From Candidatus Undinarchaeales archaeon (GTDB lineage Archaea > SpSt-1190 > JASMDC01): a stretch of 64,000 nt of DNA. The notes under the pieces were generated by a model, which saw only the letters and a list, made by a program, of their open reading frames with translations, ran no database searches and was not told where the DNA came from. The number at the start of each line of letters is the position of its first letter. The stretch's first letter is position 1. The position numbers were made by a program, and so were the translations under genes. The stretch lies in the NCBI GenBank assembly GCA_030753015.1, contig JASMDC010000017.1, forward strand, positions 8,662 through 72,661, given 5' to 3'. Positions 34,421 to 43,073 of this stretch are shown piece by piece.

Positions 34421-35302
34421 TCAATGGCGTTTCCGCCACTTCTGTTCTCTGGAATAGTACCAGATGCCCACGGCGATAGCACCAACGAAGAACCCCGCCT
34501 CGAGGATGTCCACGATGTTATACAGAGGCTCTAGAATGGAAGCGGGCTCTTCCCATTCGTCATTCTCCTCAGGCACGCAATAATACCTTTCCTTGTCGCA
34601 TCGTTTGCCGCTTGAGCAGTGAACGTTGGATAGACAGCATATGTTGCCCGCGAGGCAGCAGACGAAAACGCAGTTGCCCGAGGCGCACCTGCTATCATCA
34701 GCACACCGCTCTCCGGCATCGAGTAGGCGTAGGTGTGGTGGTTCCGTTGCGGTAGCTACTGTCGGTACGGGGGACGGTGTACTTCCTGCGACCTCGCTCG
34801 GTACCGGGCTGACCGCGACCGAGGGTGCAGGGGTCGGCGTAGGCTCCCGTTGATACTGGACGAGGACAAAGGAGTTCCCGAAGATTGTGATATCCTCGCA
34901 ATAGCCGAGCCGCTGGGTGACACGGAGGGTGATGGTGTTCTCGCCCTTACCCAGATTATAATCGTGCGTACCGAGATCCCAGCGCATGTTGAAGTTAGAG
35001 CGTACGGTCCACCAGTCGGAATAGGTGCGCTCTCCAGGGACGGGGACGCCGTTGACGATGACGTGGAGTCGCGGTGCATAGGTGCTCGACGCATGGATGT
35101 TGAGGGTGGTCGACTCGGGTCTCTCGGGCACTGTGAAGGGGATGGAGATTTCCGTGACGAGCTCGCGGTCCTCGGAGGTGCATTTGAAGGTCTTTGTGGG
35201 GGATCCCAGGTCATCGAACGTCATCTCGTCTTGGAACCACTCCCCCGCAGCGTGGGTCATCATTACGAGGATGACGATGATCCAGACCGCGTTCCGGTGC
35301 AT
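34421..35302 (-). CDS. Exported protein with jelly-roll-like and Cys-rich domains and C-terminal anchor
   Basis: 293 residues: signal peptide (about 1-20), a beta-rich domain (25-150) with ITLRVTQRLG and IVNGVPV resembling galactose-binding-type jelly rolls, a Thr/Pro linker (TPTPAPS), a compact Cys-rich module (CADDSRCASGNCVFVCCLAGNIC split over about 200-240) and a C-terminal membrane helix (about 265-283) with a basic tail. Probably a surface-displayed carbohydrate- or protein-binding protein; the ligand is unknown. Confidence 0.75.
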   Translation of the reverse strand: MHRNAVWIIVILVMMTHAAGEWFQDEMTFDDLGSPTKTFKCTSEDRELVTEISIPFTVPERPESTTLNIHASSTYAPRLHVIVNGVPVPGERTYSDWWTVRSNFNMRWDLGTHDYNLGKGENTITLRVTQRLGYCEDITIFGNSFVLVQYQREPTPTPAPSVAVSPVPSEVAGSTPSPVPTVATATEPPHLRLLDAGERCADDSRCASGNCVFVCCLAGNICCLSNVHCSSGKRCDKERYYCVPEENDEWEEPASILEPLYNIVDILEAGFFVGAIAVGIWYYSREQKWRKRH

Positions 35303-35355
35303 GGCATTGACGTGTACGTTCTTCTTAATAAGACTGAGTCCCAGGGCATTCGCCC

Positions 35356-35868
35356 CTATCGTTCTTCTTCCTCATCCTCGTCAAGAAGGTAGTCGGGCGT
35401 TGGTGACCAGGTCCCAACGAGCACGGCCGCCATGAACACCAGTACAAGGAGCACACCGAGCCCTGTGGACCCGAACGCGAGCCCCACTGCTGCGAAAGCC
35501 AGGAAGGCACCGAGGAGCATCACGCCCCGTCGGAGCCCGCTCACCTCGTCCTCGCCCCCGAAAAGGTAGCTGAAGAGGTACGTGGCTGAAAGACCGACCA
35601 CTAGGAACACGGGGAACATGAGATTCTGGGCCTGGATCATTGTCGCAGCAAGTGCGGAGCTCGCCCTGCTCGCGCCCATGAAGAGCGTAAGGGCCCAGAA
35701 ACCTAGCAAAGTGGCAACGAATGTACGTTCACGGAACCCCCACCGGCCATCACCCTCTCGGTCGAGAGCGGCATGGAATACATAGGTGGCCGCCAGGGCG
35801 ACGACGGGGCCGGCAACCAGAAGGGAGACGAGGAGCTGTAGCTCCATGCCAGCAGTGGCCATGATCAC
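35356..35868 (-). CDS. Small polytopic membrane protein
   Basis: 170 residues from a GTG whose GTGA overlaps the stop of the giant helical-repeat gene; ATGs at 35862 and 35847 are alternatives. Four or five membrane helices are evident (LLVSLLVAGPVVALAATYVF, FVATLLGFWALTLFMG, LMFPVFLVVGLSATYLF, and a C-terminal pair), with an acidic tail EDEEEER. No family recognised. The coupling suggests it could recruit the upstream protein to the membrane. Confidence 0.7.
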   Translation of the reverse strand: MIMATAGMELQLLVSLLVAGPVVALAATYVFHAALDREGDGRWGFRERTFVATLLGFWALTLFMGASRASSALAATMIQAQNLMFPVFLVVGLSATYLFSYLFGGEDEVSGLRRGVMLLGAFLAFAAVGLAFGSTGLGVLLVLVFMAAVLVGTWSPTPDYLLDEDEEEER

Positions 35869-38800
35869 CGTCCTTCGCTGCTCGTCTCGTGCCCCAGGGT
35901 CTCAAGCTCGCGTTGGAGGAGCGTGAGCTCGCGCTCGCCAAGAGCGAACCTGCTCACCGTTACGATGAGTGAGGTATCACCCATGGACACACGGTCCCTG
36001 AGGGATTGGATGGCTCGGAACACGGAGTCGAAACCGTTGTGGCCCACCAGGTACTCCATCCCGTCCAGGAGCACGACCGACGATGGCGAGTCCTCGACGA
36101 AACGCTTGATAGCCTGGACCGTGTCGATATGCGATGGGCTTAGGGTCACGTTATCGATGGATTGTTCGTCAGTGAGCCAACGCACTGCGACATCCTCGGT
36201 CAGTCCGTAGCGACGGCGAAGGATTTCAGGATTGGTACGAGTGATACAGAGGGTGGGCTTTCCGAGAGTGTGGGCGTATGCAAGGAGGCGAAAGCTCGTT
36301 CCGGGTTTGCTCTCGATCACTAGGTAGGAGCATCCAGAGCGAACGGCATAATCCTCTTCGGCAACGAGAACGGGCTCGGGCACCTCCAAGGGTTGGGGTG
36401 TGTCGACAGGGGCCTGTGTGGGGCCCGTAGTGGTGGGGATGGGAGCTACCACCGCATTGGCCAGTGGCCTGGTGATGTCCAGAGATCCGAGCGCCTTCCT
36501 GCTACGTCCGATAGCTGCAAGTGCTGGGCCATCCAGTACTGCACCAAGGGCCTGGCGGCGTGGTACTGGTGGGAGGGGCGAGAGGGCGACCTGAGCGAGC
36601 GCTCGGTAGACGTCGGTCCGGCCTGCTTCCAGAGAGGCGATGAGCAGAGGCCGGGCCTCGGCGTCGAGCACCCTGCGTAGACAACGAACACGGGCGAGGG
36701 TCGTAGCGGCCCCAATGCCCACAGTTTCAAGGACACCCTCAAGAGCGTGAAGGTCCTCGGAGCCGGGTGCTCGGCGAGCCCAGGCAATCCCTTTGACACG
36801 GTCTTGGAGCGCCAAGGTCCGCCGTGCATCCGCTAGTACCCGGTCGGTCCCCGCTGTCGCGAGGACAACCTTCATCCTCCGCACACAGTCCGGTGGGAAC
36901 AGGAGGAGGTCGATCAAACGGATGAGCGCACCTTCCTGGGAAAGTTCTCTATTGGCATAGCGACCGATGGTATCGAGGGCTAAATGTACTGCAGGGATTG
37001 GATTATCGACCGATGCAAGCTCATTGGTAATGTCTATGAGGAGGTCGCGACGCTCGTCGGTGGGCGCCTCGCAGATAGCGGGGACTGACCTGAGGATGAG
37101 CCGGTATTCTTTGGTCTCGCATCCCTCTGCTGCCGGGCAGAACATGCACGGGGCAGGAGCGGACCGCCCCTCGAGCACCTCCAGGCTATGCTCCAGGTAG
37201 CCCATGAGCTTTGTGATGGACGAGCACTCCACCTCGGCACTGATCTTATGTACGGTTGCTAGTACGTCCGCCAGCGAGACGGCGCTCGTCCTAGCAAGGA
37301 GCGCGATGCCCGCTGCTTCGGGCACTAGGTGTGCAGAGGATGTCTCGCCTTCTACGAGGAGACGGGCTGCAAGGTCATCAGCGAAGCTGGTGGGAGGAAG
37401 AAGCTCACGCGCCACGGCACCGACGTCACCCGCGGGAGGCGGTGTGGAAAGACCGGCTGCAGTGAGCATGCTCCAAGGTCCTCCTGAACCGGGGTCCGGT
37501 GGAGGCCAGCCGGGGAGGGCAATGGGACTGATGCGAGGGCATTGGAGGTCGAACTCAGTAAGGACCTTTACTGTCGATTGGTGCCCGGCCGTGGCCTTGA
37601 GCAGGGATGCGAACGTGGGTCCTGCCAGTTCGGGAGGAGCGTCCCTTGGTGGGAGGAGCGTGGAAATCCGCTCGTTCAGGAGTCGCTCGGCCAGATGCTC
37701 CAGGATCGAACGTTCTCGCATCTTGGAGAGGGCCTTGGCACGTCTGGCAGGATCGGATACGGCGTCGAACGTGCGGACGATGGCCGCCTCTGTCTGATCG
37801 GAGGTGAGCACCTTGGTGAGAGCGAGGAGAGCATCCATGTGGAGCCAAGGGTCCTGGATGCTCTCGGTCATCTCCAAGAGGGCATCGGTCCGATCGGCGA
37901 GTTCAGCGCCCACGATCTCAGGTCCCACGAGGTCTCCCAGTATCCCGAGTGATGTGGCCCTTTCCCAAGGATCTGAGATGTCAGTGCACGTCCGTACTAG
38001 CTCTCTGAGGAGTGGCGTCAGGTGGTCGCGAACCGCTCCGGCGACGTACTGGCTTGAAGCAGCTAGGTCACGGAGCACTTCCAGTCTACGGGGGAGGGCC
38101 TTGATGTCAGCAGCGGGTACAAGCGCCTCGAGAGCCGTGCCGGCGACCGCCTCGAGGAGGTCGGGGCGTGGCGTACAATGTGCACGTGCACCCTTGATCA
38201 CGTGAGCGGTATGCTCGGGATCGGGCAGTTCTATCGCTGCAGCGAGCACCGTGCGGGCCGTATCCCTCGGGCATCCTGAGGAGAGCTTGAGGAGGCTGCG
38301 CACTGCCTCGGCACGGCTCCACGGGTCCTCCAGTTCGGCCAGCTCGTGGAGAACTCTTGGGACGAGGCCCTCCATGAGCCGGCAGAACGCGGCGTCCGAT
38401 AGAGGGGCTCGGGCGAGATGGGCAAGGAGCGTTACTGCCTCGTCCGGTCTCGAATCCTTCACGAGATCAATTGCCGCTTCCATGGCAGTTTGGGGTGCAC
38501 GGTCACCCAGACCTTCGACGAGGTGGAAGAGCGTGCGACAACGTTCCTTTCGGGGCAGGGATGTGGCATCGATGACAATGCTGTCGGCGAATCCGACCAT
38601 ACTATCCGGACCGAGCGCCTGACCCAGTGCGGCTGCCCATCGTGCTCGACTAGAGACGTCGGACTCGGCCATTTCTCGCATGAGCCAATCCCCCATCTCT
38701 GCTGCACTGGCAGATGGGAATGCTGCGAGGAAGGTGGCAGCGCGCCTGGGCGCGTCCTCAGCAACGATGGAAGAGAGGACTTCCTTGGCCTGGCGCGAGA

Positions 38801-39311
38801 GACGTGGGCGTGTCCTCTCATCGGCTGCTGTCATGAGGGGAGGGATGATGTCCAGGCGTACGGTATCGCTCGTACGCTTCAGCTCTCTGAGCACGGACGG
38901 TGCGAGCCGCTCCGCTGTAGGTGAATCGGCCAGGACCTCACCAAGGATACCAAGAACGATAGCGCGGTCAACGGGATTATCGAGGCGCTCTACGGCATCA
39001 AGTATGCCCCTGAGTGATCGTCCAAGCTCACGAAGCGCCCCCTCCAAGGCCTCCATCAGTGCTGGACCTCTTCGGTCTATGATAACGGAGACAACCGCGT
39101 CTGCGTCACGTGGCCCTAGCTCGCTGGCAGCGAGCCGTAGGAGGAGGGCGGACCGTCTGAGGCCGACCGCATCGCACCTTGCTGCCAGCTCCGAGAGCTC
39201 CCGGTCATTTCCCGGGACGGCCGTCAACTCTTCAACGGACTTAGCGACCTCGTCGAGGTACTGCCAGGGCTCGTTCCCATCGAGAAGAGAACGGAGGGAG
39301 ACGGCGCCCAT
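35865..39311 (-). CDS. Giant HEAT-like helical-repeat protein with C-terminal DUF835 domain
   Basis: 1148 residues from the ATG at 39311, 28 bases after a TATA-like box; the frame itself opens at 39332. Residues 1 to about 980 are regularly spaced antiparallel helix pairs (repeats such as DPWSRAEAVRSLLKL, DPWERATSLGILGDL, DPWLHMDALLALTKV), with a likely zinc site CMFCPAAEGC. After a Pro-rich linker the last 150 residues are a DUF835 domain: CSYLVIESKPGTSFRLL, LCITRTNPE and SVVLLDGMEYLVGHNGF, which resembles half of a RecA-like fold. It is divergent from a KaiC-like ATPase, a likely partner. Role probably signalling or scaffolding. Confidence 0.83.
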   Translation of the reverse strand: MGAVSLRSLLDGNEPWQYLDEVAKSVEELTAVPGNDRELSELAARCDAVGLRRSALLLRLAASELGPRDADAVVSVIIDRRGPALMEALEGALRELGRSLRGILDAVERLDNPVDRAIVLGILGEVLADSPTAERLAPSVLRELKRTSDTVRLDIIPPLMTAADERTRPRLSRQAKEVLSSIVAEDAPRRAATFLAAFPSASAAEMGDWLMREMAESDVSSRARWAAALGQALGPDSMVGFADSIVIDATSLPRKERCRTLFHLVEGLGDRAPQTAMEAAIDLVKDSRPDEAVTLLAHLARAPLSDAAFCRLMEGLVPRVLHELAELEDPWSRAEAVRSLLKLSSGCPRDTARTVLAAAIELPDPEHTAHVIKGARAHCTPRPDLLEAVAGTALEALVPAADIKALPRRLEVLRDLAASSQYVAGAVRDHLTPLLRELVRTCTDISDPWERATSLGILGDLVGPEIVGAELADRTDALLEMTESIQDPWLHMDALLALTKVLTSDQTEAAIVRTFDAVSDPARRAKALSKMRERSILEHLAERLLNERISTLLPPRDAPPELAGPTFASLLKATAGHQSTVKVLTEFDLQCPRISPIALPGWPPPDPGSGGPWSMLTAAGLSTPPPAGDVGAVARELLPPTSFADDLAARLLVEGETSSAHLVPEAAGIALLARTSAVSLADVLATVHKISAEVECSSITKLMGYLEHSLEVLEGRSAPAPCMFCPAAEGCETKEYRLILRSVPAICEAPTDERRDLLIDITNELASVDNPIPAVHLALDTIGRYANRELSQEGALIRLIDLLLFPPDCVRRMKVVLATAGTDRVLADARRTLALQDRVKGIAWARRAPGSEDLHALEGVLETVGIGAATTLARVRCLRRVLDAEARPLLIASLEAGRTDVYRALAQVALSPLPPVPRRQALGAVLDGPALAAIGRSRKALGSLDITRPLANAVVAPIPTTTGPTQAPVDTPQPLEVPEPVLVAEEDYAVRSGCSYLVIESKPGTSFRLLAYAHTLGKPTLCITRTNPEILRRRYGLTEDVAVRWLTDEQSIDNVTLSPSHIDTVQAIKRFVEDSPSSVVLLDGMEYLVGHNGFDSVFRAIQSLRDRVSMGDTSLIVTVSRFALGERELTLLQRELETLGHETSSEGR

Positions 39312-39332
39312 GTGTGGGGAGGTGGCCCTCAT

Positions 39333-39381
39333 CTATAAATCTTTGATGCCGGGCACCTCGCCCGCGGCATCCCTTTTTATG
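39333..39381. promoter_or_regulatory. Divergent promoter pair for DUF835 and KaiC-like genes
   Basis: Minus-strand TATA ATTTATAG at 39333-39340 (28 bases from 39311) and plus-strand TTTTTATG at 39373-39380 (about 28 bases from 39405). The arrangement suggests co-regulation. Confidence 0.55.
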
Positions 39382-39404
39382 TTTTGCATGCCCCATGAAC
39401 GGAC

Positions 39405-40160
39405 ATGTCCGTGTTCGGCGAGGACCCCAATCTTACAAGGATGGACGCGCCCGCGCGGCCCCAGAACATTGACGAGAAGGTTCTCACCCACGTTCCGGGC
39501 CTCGACAAGCTCATGGGGGGCGGGTTCGAGCGCAACGCAACGATCTGCCTCTTCGGCGGGCCCGGCACCGGCAAGACCACGCTCGCCCTCCAGATCCTTC
39601 ACAATGCCGCCGTGACCGATGGCGAACCGGGACTCTATATCTCATTCGAGCAGTCGCGTGACGAGGTGTACCGGTTCATGAAGCGCATGGGATACGACCT
39701 GGAGGCGCTGGAGAAGAAAGGACTGTTCACCTTCAAGAACTATTACCCGACGCATCTCCAGAGCTTCATCAAGGAGGACCGGGGCCCTATCGAGAAGACG
39801 ATCGAGACCATCGGCGCCACCCTACTGGGGATCGACTCCCTCACTGCCCTGGCGATGGTTAGCGAAGGTGAAATGGAACGCCGGCGCACCTTCCTCAAGC
39901 TATTCGAGACGGTCAAGATCCACAACACGACCAGCATCTTCACCGTTGAAGAACACCTAACTCCCGACAATATCAAGAGCGCCTACGGCACCGAGTTCCT
40001 GGCCGATGGCGTGGTCAACCTCTACAACCTTCGCCGGGAATGGACACGTCGATTGGGGCTGGAGATCATTAAGATGCGGGGGGTCGCCTTTCCCCGCAAG
40101 ATCGTACCCTATACGATCGAGTCCAACGGTATCAACGTGTTCCCTGATCTCAACCTTTAA
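39405..40160 (+). CDS. KaiC-like RecA-superfamily ATPase
   Basis: 251 residues, a single KaiC domain. HVPGLDKLMGGGFERN is the family entry motif, Walker A is GGPGTGKT (51-58), FEQS follows the second strand with the catalytic Glu, and Walker B is LLGIDSLTAL (about 140-149); the C-terminal EIIKMRGVAF closes the core. Single-domain archaeal KaiC homologs are thought to act in signalling by binding partners in an ATP-dependent way. Divergent from the DUF835 protein. Confidence 0.9.
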   Translation: MSVFGEDPNLTRMDAPARPQNIDEKVLTHVPGLDKLMGGGFERNATICLFGGPGTGKTTLALQILHNAAVTDGEPGLYISFEQSRDEVYRFMKRMGYDLEALEKKGLFTFKNYYPTHLQSFIKEDRGPIEKTIETIGATLLGIDSLTALAMVSEGEMERRRTFLKLFETVKIHNTTSIFTVEEHLTPDNIKSAYGTEFLADGVVNLYNLRREWTRRLGLEIIKMRGVAFPRKIVPYTIESNGINVFPDLNL

Positions 40161-40163
40161 TGC

Positions 40164-40622
40164 TCAGATCAGCCCGTCGGTGTCGCGTACGAGGCCTGCT
40201 AAGAGCTTAGATAGTTCATTCAGCTGGCCCCGACTCACTGACACTGATCCCTTCTCGGTCGAGATGATGAGACTGATGGAATTGGCATCCACGTCAATGT
40301 GCTTGTCCTCGATGGCATGATGAAGCTTGGTAACGGTACGGAACGCCGCGGGGTACTCCTCGTTGAATCCGTGCTCCTTCACAAGCACTTCCTCGAAGAC
40401 CTCCGACCTGTATCGGTCAATGGTCGGTACGTTGGGGATGTGCCCGCGCTTCCGGGCGATGATAAGGGCGGCGGTGATGGCGTTGTCCATACCTGTGTAG
40501 AGCTGTTTGATGGCTGAGATGAGGAGGTGTGGGTCCTTTGCCCGTGTCATCGCGACATCGATGAGGAACGTTGCGGTCTTACTGGCCTTCCGTGCCTCCT
40601 TCAGATGGGAGGACGGGTCCAT
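40164..40622 (-). CDS. Alpha-helical protein, unknown
   Basis: 152 residues. The first 80 are long helices (TATFLIDVAMTRAKDPHLLISAIKQL split by a short turn, DNAITAALIIARKRGHIPN) in a HEPN-like bundle pattern without a clear R-x4-6-H motif; the end is a short beta hairpin (NSISLIISTEKGSVSVSR) and a helix. Its stop lies 3 bases from that of the convergent KaiC-like gene. No family recognised. Confidence 0.7.
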   Translation of the reverse strand: MDPSSHLKEARKASKTATFLIDVAMTRAKDPHLLISAIKQLYTGMDNAITAALIIARKRGHIPNVPTIDRYRSEVFEEVLVKEHGFNEEYPAAFRTVTKLHHAIEDKHIDVDANSISLIISTEKGSVSVSRGQLNELSKLLAGLVRDTDGLI

Positions 40623-40675
40623 ATTGTCGGCGGGAATCTCTATCTATTAAAAGCTTGCGTGCGACCGAGCCTGCC

Positions 40676-41335
40676 ATGCCATCCGAGCAGGAGGAGGATG
40701 GACTGGGCGAGCCTGAGCCCAGTAGCTCGCTTCCTCTGGTGCGTGTGTGTATTGTCCTGGCAGTGCTCTGTCTGCTACTCTATACGGCCGCCCGCTTGAA
40801 AGCCCCCCATGGATGTGCGGTCATCAATATCAAGGGGGCATTGGCTGGTGGCAAAGAGTCCCGGATCACCTATGAAGGGGCAAGGGGGGTGATCACCGTC
40901 GAAGGAGGGGACTTCAACCAGTTGGTCCGGGCCGCTGACCGGCTGGCGCTCCTCTTCCTGGGCGTTTCAGGTGAAAAGTACAACCTCAACCTCTTGGGTG
41001 AGATGCGGACCTATGAGATCCCCTTCCCCGTCCAGACCATTGACGGGGGGATGACCGAGATAATGGTGGGAATGCGTTCCAATCCCTCCCGCCTGGGTGA
41101 CGTCCCCGTAGATGATCTGGAGGGGCTCAAGTGGTTAATAGAGAGCCGGCCGGCCCGGTTCGCCTTCGCCTTCCATCCCCGTGCTGGAGGCGAGGACGTG
41201 GTGGCCGCAACCGAAGTGTCCACAGCTCTGGCGCTCCGGTTCACCTACCTGAACACCACCGACGACATCATGACCTTCGATGAGGCGACCGGCGGTGTCC
41301 ACACACTTGAAACTGCACTGGAGGCGTGCACATGA
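40676..41335 (+). CDS. One-pass membrane protein, unknown, upstream of carS
   Basis: 219 residues from the ATG at 40676, about 28 bases after a TATA-like CTATTAAAAG; the frame from 40571 overlaps the divergent gene and was rejected. An acidic N-terminus (1-20), one membrane helix (about 22-38, VCIVLAVLCLLLYTA) and an external domain with VINIKGALAGGKES. The stop overlaps the next start (ATGA), so it heads an operon with carS and pth2. No family recognised. Confidence 0.7.
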   Translation: MPSEQEEDGLGEPEPSSSLPLVRVCIVLAVLCLLLYTAARLKAPHGCAVINIKGALAGGKESRITYEGARGVITVEGGDFNQLVRAADRLALLFLGVSGEKYNLNLLGEMRTYEIPFPVQTIDGGMTEIMVGMRSNPSRLGDVPVDDLEGLKWLIESRPARFAFAFHPRAGGEDVVAATEVSTALALRFTYLNTTDDIMTFDEATGGVHTLETALEACT

Positions 41336-41838
41336 GCCTTCCGATGGAGGTCCTGAACGCCTTCCTGTACTTCCTACCGGCATATATGGCGAATATGGCC
41401 CCCTGCTACATGGCGCATTTCTCTTTCTTCAAAGCCCTGGCCTACCCCCTGGATATGGGCCGGGAGTGGACGGATGGCCGACGCATCCTGGGTGATGGCA
41501 AGACGCTTGCCGGTATAGTGTACGCTGCAGTCATCGGTGCGGCAGTGTCTCTGGGTCAGGGCGAGACTTGGTTGCTCGGTTTCGTGATGGCTATCGGTGC
41601 GCTCGCGGGCGACCTCGTCGGATCCTTCCTGAAGCGTCGGATCGATGTGGGCCGTGGGGAACGAACGCTGCTGCTTGACCAGCTCGACTTCGTGGTCGGA
41701 GCGCTGGTCGTCCTGTACCTTGTCGGATGGGCGCCACCGGCGAGGACCATGATCATTCTCCTCCTCATAACTCCCCCGCTCCACCTGCTGATGAACTACG
41801 TCGGTTACGCCCTCAAATACAAGGGGGTGCCTTGGTGA
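41332..41838 (+). CDS. carS: CDP-archaeol synthase (CarS)
   Basis: 168 residues from the ATG at 41332, in a four-base ATGA overlap with the previous stop. WTDGRRILGDGKTLAG, GDLVGSFLKRRIDVGRG and LLDQLDFVVGAL are the conserved loops of the CarS/DUF46 family, a CDP-alcohol-forming integral membrane enzyme with about five helices. It activates unsaturated archaeol phosphate with CTP, a committed step to archaeal polar lipids. Strong support that the host is an archaeon making its own ether lipids. Confidence 0.95.
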   Translation: MSLPMEVLNAFLYFLPAYMANMAPCYMAHFSFFKALAYPLDMGREWTDGRRILGDGKTLAGIVYAAVIGAAVSLGQGETWLLGFVMAIGALAGDLVGSFLKRRIDVGRGERTLLLDQLDFVVGALVVLYLVGWAPPARTMIILLLITPPLHLLMNYVGYALKYKGVPW

Positions 41839-42194
41839 CGGATGAGCTGAAGCAGGTCATCGTGTTCCGTAGAGATCTCAAGCTCAGCCGCGGGAAGGTG
41901 GTCGTCCAAGGGGCCCACGCTGCCCTTGGCGCCTTTGAGCGTGCCCAGCGCTCACGCCGGGAGTGGGTGGACACGTGGAGTCGAGAGGGGCAACGCAAGA
42001 TCGCTGTCCAGGTGGACTCCCTCGACGACCTCCTGGATCTCCATAGCCGTGCCCAGCGCATACCGCTCCCCTGTTTCCTGGTCCGCGACGCTGGCTACAC
42101 CGAGATCCCGCCCGGCACTGTTACGGCCTTGGGCATTGGCCCGGCACCCGAGGACGCGATGGACCGCCTCACGGGCGACCTCAAGCTCATGTGA
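41835..42194 (+). CDS. pth2: Peptidyl-tRNA hydrolase, archaeal/eukaryal type Pth2
   Basis: 119 residues from a GTG at 41835 that overlaps the carS stop (GTGA). KQVIVFRRDLKLSRGKVVVQGAHA carries the conserved Lys/Gln/His-containing Pth2 signature, and the C-terminal ALGIGPAPEDAMDRLTG is typical. It releases tRNA from dropped-off peptidyl-tRNA. The longer frame from 41727 is only shadow sequence within carS. Confidence 0.93.
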   Translation: MTDELKQVIVFRRDLKLSRGKVVVQGAHAALGAFERAQRSRREWVDTWSREGQRKIAVQVDSLDDLLDLHSRAQRIPLPCFLVRDAGYTEIPPGTVTALGIGPAPEDAMDRLTGDLKLM

Positions 42195-42203
42195 GGGTGT
42201 CCG

Positions 42204-42857
42204 ATGCTCGCCGCGATCATCCCAGCCTTCCACGAGACCGATGCTATCGCCACTGTGGTCAAGAACACACTCCCTCACGTCGACCGCGTTGTAGTGGTGG
42301 ATGATGGATCGAAGGACGGGACCGACGCCGCTGCCCGCGAAGCCGGAGCTGAGGTCGTTGTCCATCCGGAGAACCGTGGGAAGGGCGCGGCCATGGAGAC
42401 GGGCGTTGCCGCCGTGGCCGCTGATATCTATGTGATGCTCGACGCTGACGGTCAGCATGACCCTTCCGATATCCCTCAACTGGTTAAGGGGCTGGAGGGA
42501 AGCACAATGTGTATCGGGAGCAGGTTCCTGGGGGATATTTCCCAGATGCCCTTCCAGCGACGGCTGTCCAACCGCCTCGTTAGTGGCATATGCACCCTCA
42601 CAACCGGTATTCACCTCACTGATGTCCAGTCAGGGTTCCGTGCGTTCCGCGGTGAGCACGCTGCAGAACTTGTGCGTGGTTTCGAGCGCTATACAGTGGA
42701 GGTCGGGATGGTGCTCCGTGCCGCCGACCTCAGTCTTGTCGTGACCGAGACGCCCATCATTGCAGTCTACGGCGACGAGCGCTCAAAGGTCAATCCGCTG
42801 GTCGACGGCCTGCGCGTGATCCGCCTCCTCGTAGGCCACCTCCTGGGTCGTCGGTGA
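42204..42857 (+). CDS. Family 2 glycosyltransferase
   Basis: 217 residues beginning nine bases after pth2. AIIPAFHETDAIATVV, VVVDDGSKDGTDAAAREAG, MLDADGQHDPSDIP (DAD metal site) and TDVQSGFRAFRGE are classic for DPM1-like GT2 enzymes; no membrane helices. Like the gene at 6923 it probably makes a polyprenyl-phosphate sugar donor, and operon linkage with carS fits work on isoprenoid lipids. Specificity unknown. Confidence 0.9.
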   Translation: MLAAIIPAFHETDAIATVVKNTLPHVDRVVVVDDGSKDGTDAAAREAGAEVVVHPENRGKGAAMETGVAAVAADIYVMLDADGQHDPSDIPQLVKGLEGSTMCIGSRFLGDISQMPFQRRLSNRLVSGICTLTTGIHLTDVQSGFRAFRGEHAAELVRGFERYTVEVGMVLRAADLSLVVTETPIIAVYGDERSKVNPLVDGLRVIRLLVGHLLGRR

Positions 42858-42860
42858 ACC

Positions 42861-42868
42861 TTTAAAAG
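42861..42868 (+). promoter_or_regulatory. TATA-like box for the Cys/His mini-gene and dphB
   Basis: TTTAAAAG, 26-33 bases before the GTG at 42894. Its spacing fits that GTG and not the ATG of dphB, supporting the mini-gene as a real first cistron. Confidence 0.6.
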
Positions 42869-42893
42869 CGATGATTGGACCATCCACCTTTTT

Positions 42894-43073
42894 GTGAGAA
42901 CAGACGAGGTCACAGAATGCTTCTTCTGCATGATCGTAGAGGACGATCCAGTGCAGACGCCCCTGGTGTGCGATGAGTGTGGCACGCCCGCCTGTTGCGC
43001 ACGGGGACATATGGAGCACGAGATAGAGGGCGACGCCATCCGGCACGTGTGTCAGGACTGCCTCGATGGCTAA
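42894..43073 (+). CDS. 59-residue Cys/His zinc-finger protein (cross-brace pattern)
   Basis: Short frame from a leaderless GTG to TAA at 43071-43073, overlapping the dphB start by eight bases. It has C9-x2-C12, C26-x2-C29, C34-C35-x3-H39, H42, H51 and C53-x2-C56. The four metal-ligand pairs, spaced 13, 5 and 13 residues apart, fit a RING/FYVE/AN1-like cross-brace zinc finger. Possible roles are nucleic-acid or protein binding. Coupling to diphthine synthase is real in the sequence; a functional link is not shown. Confidence 0.65.
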   Translation: MRTDEVTECFFCMIVEDDPVQTPLVCDECGTPACCARGHMEHEIEGDAIRHVCQDCLDG

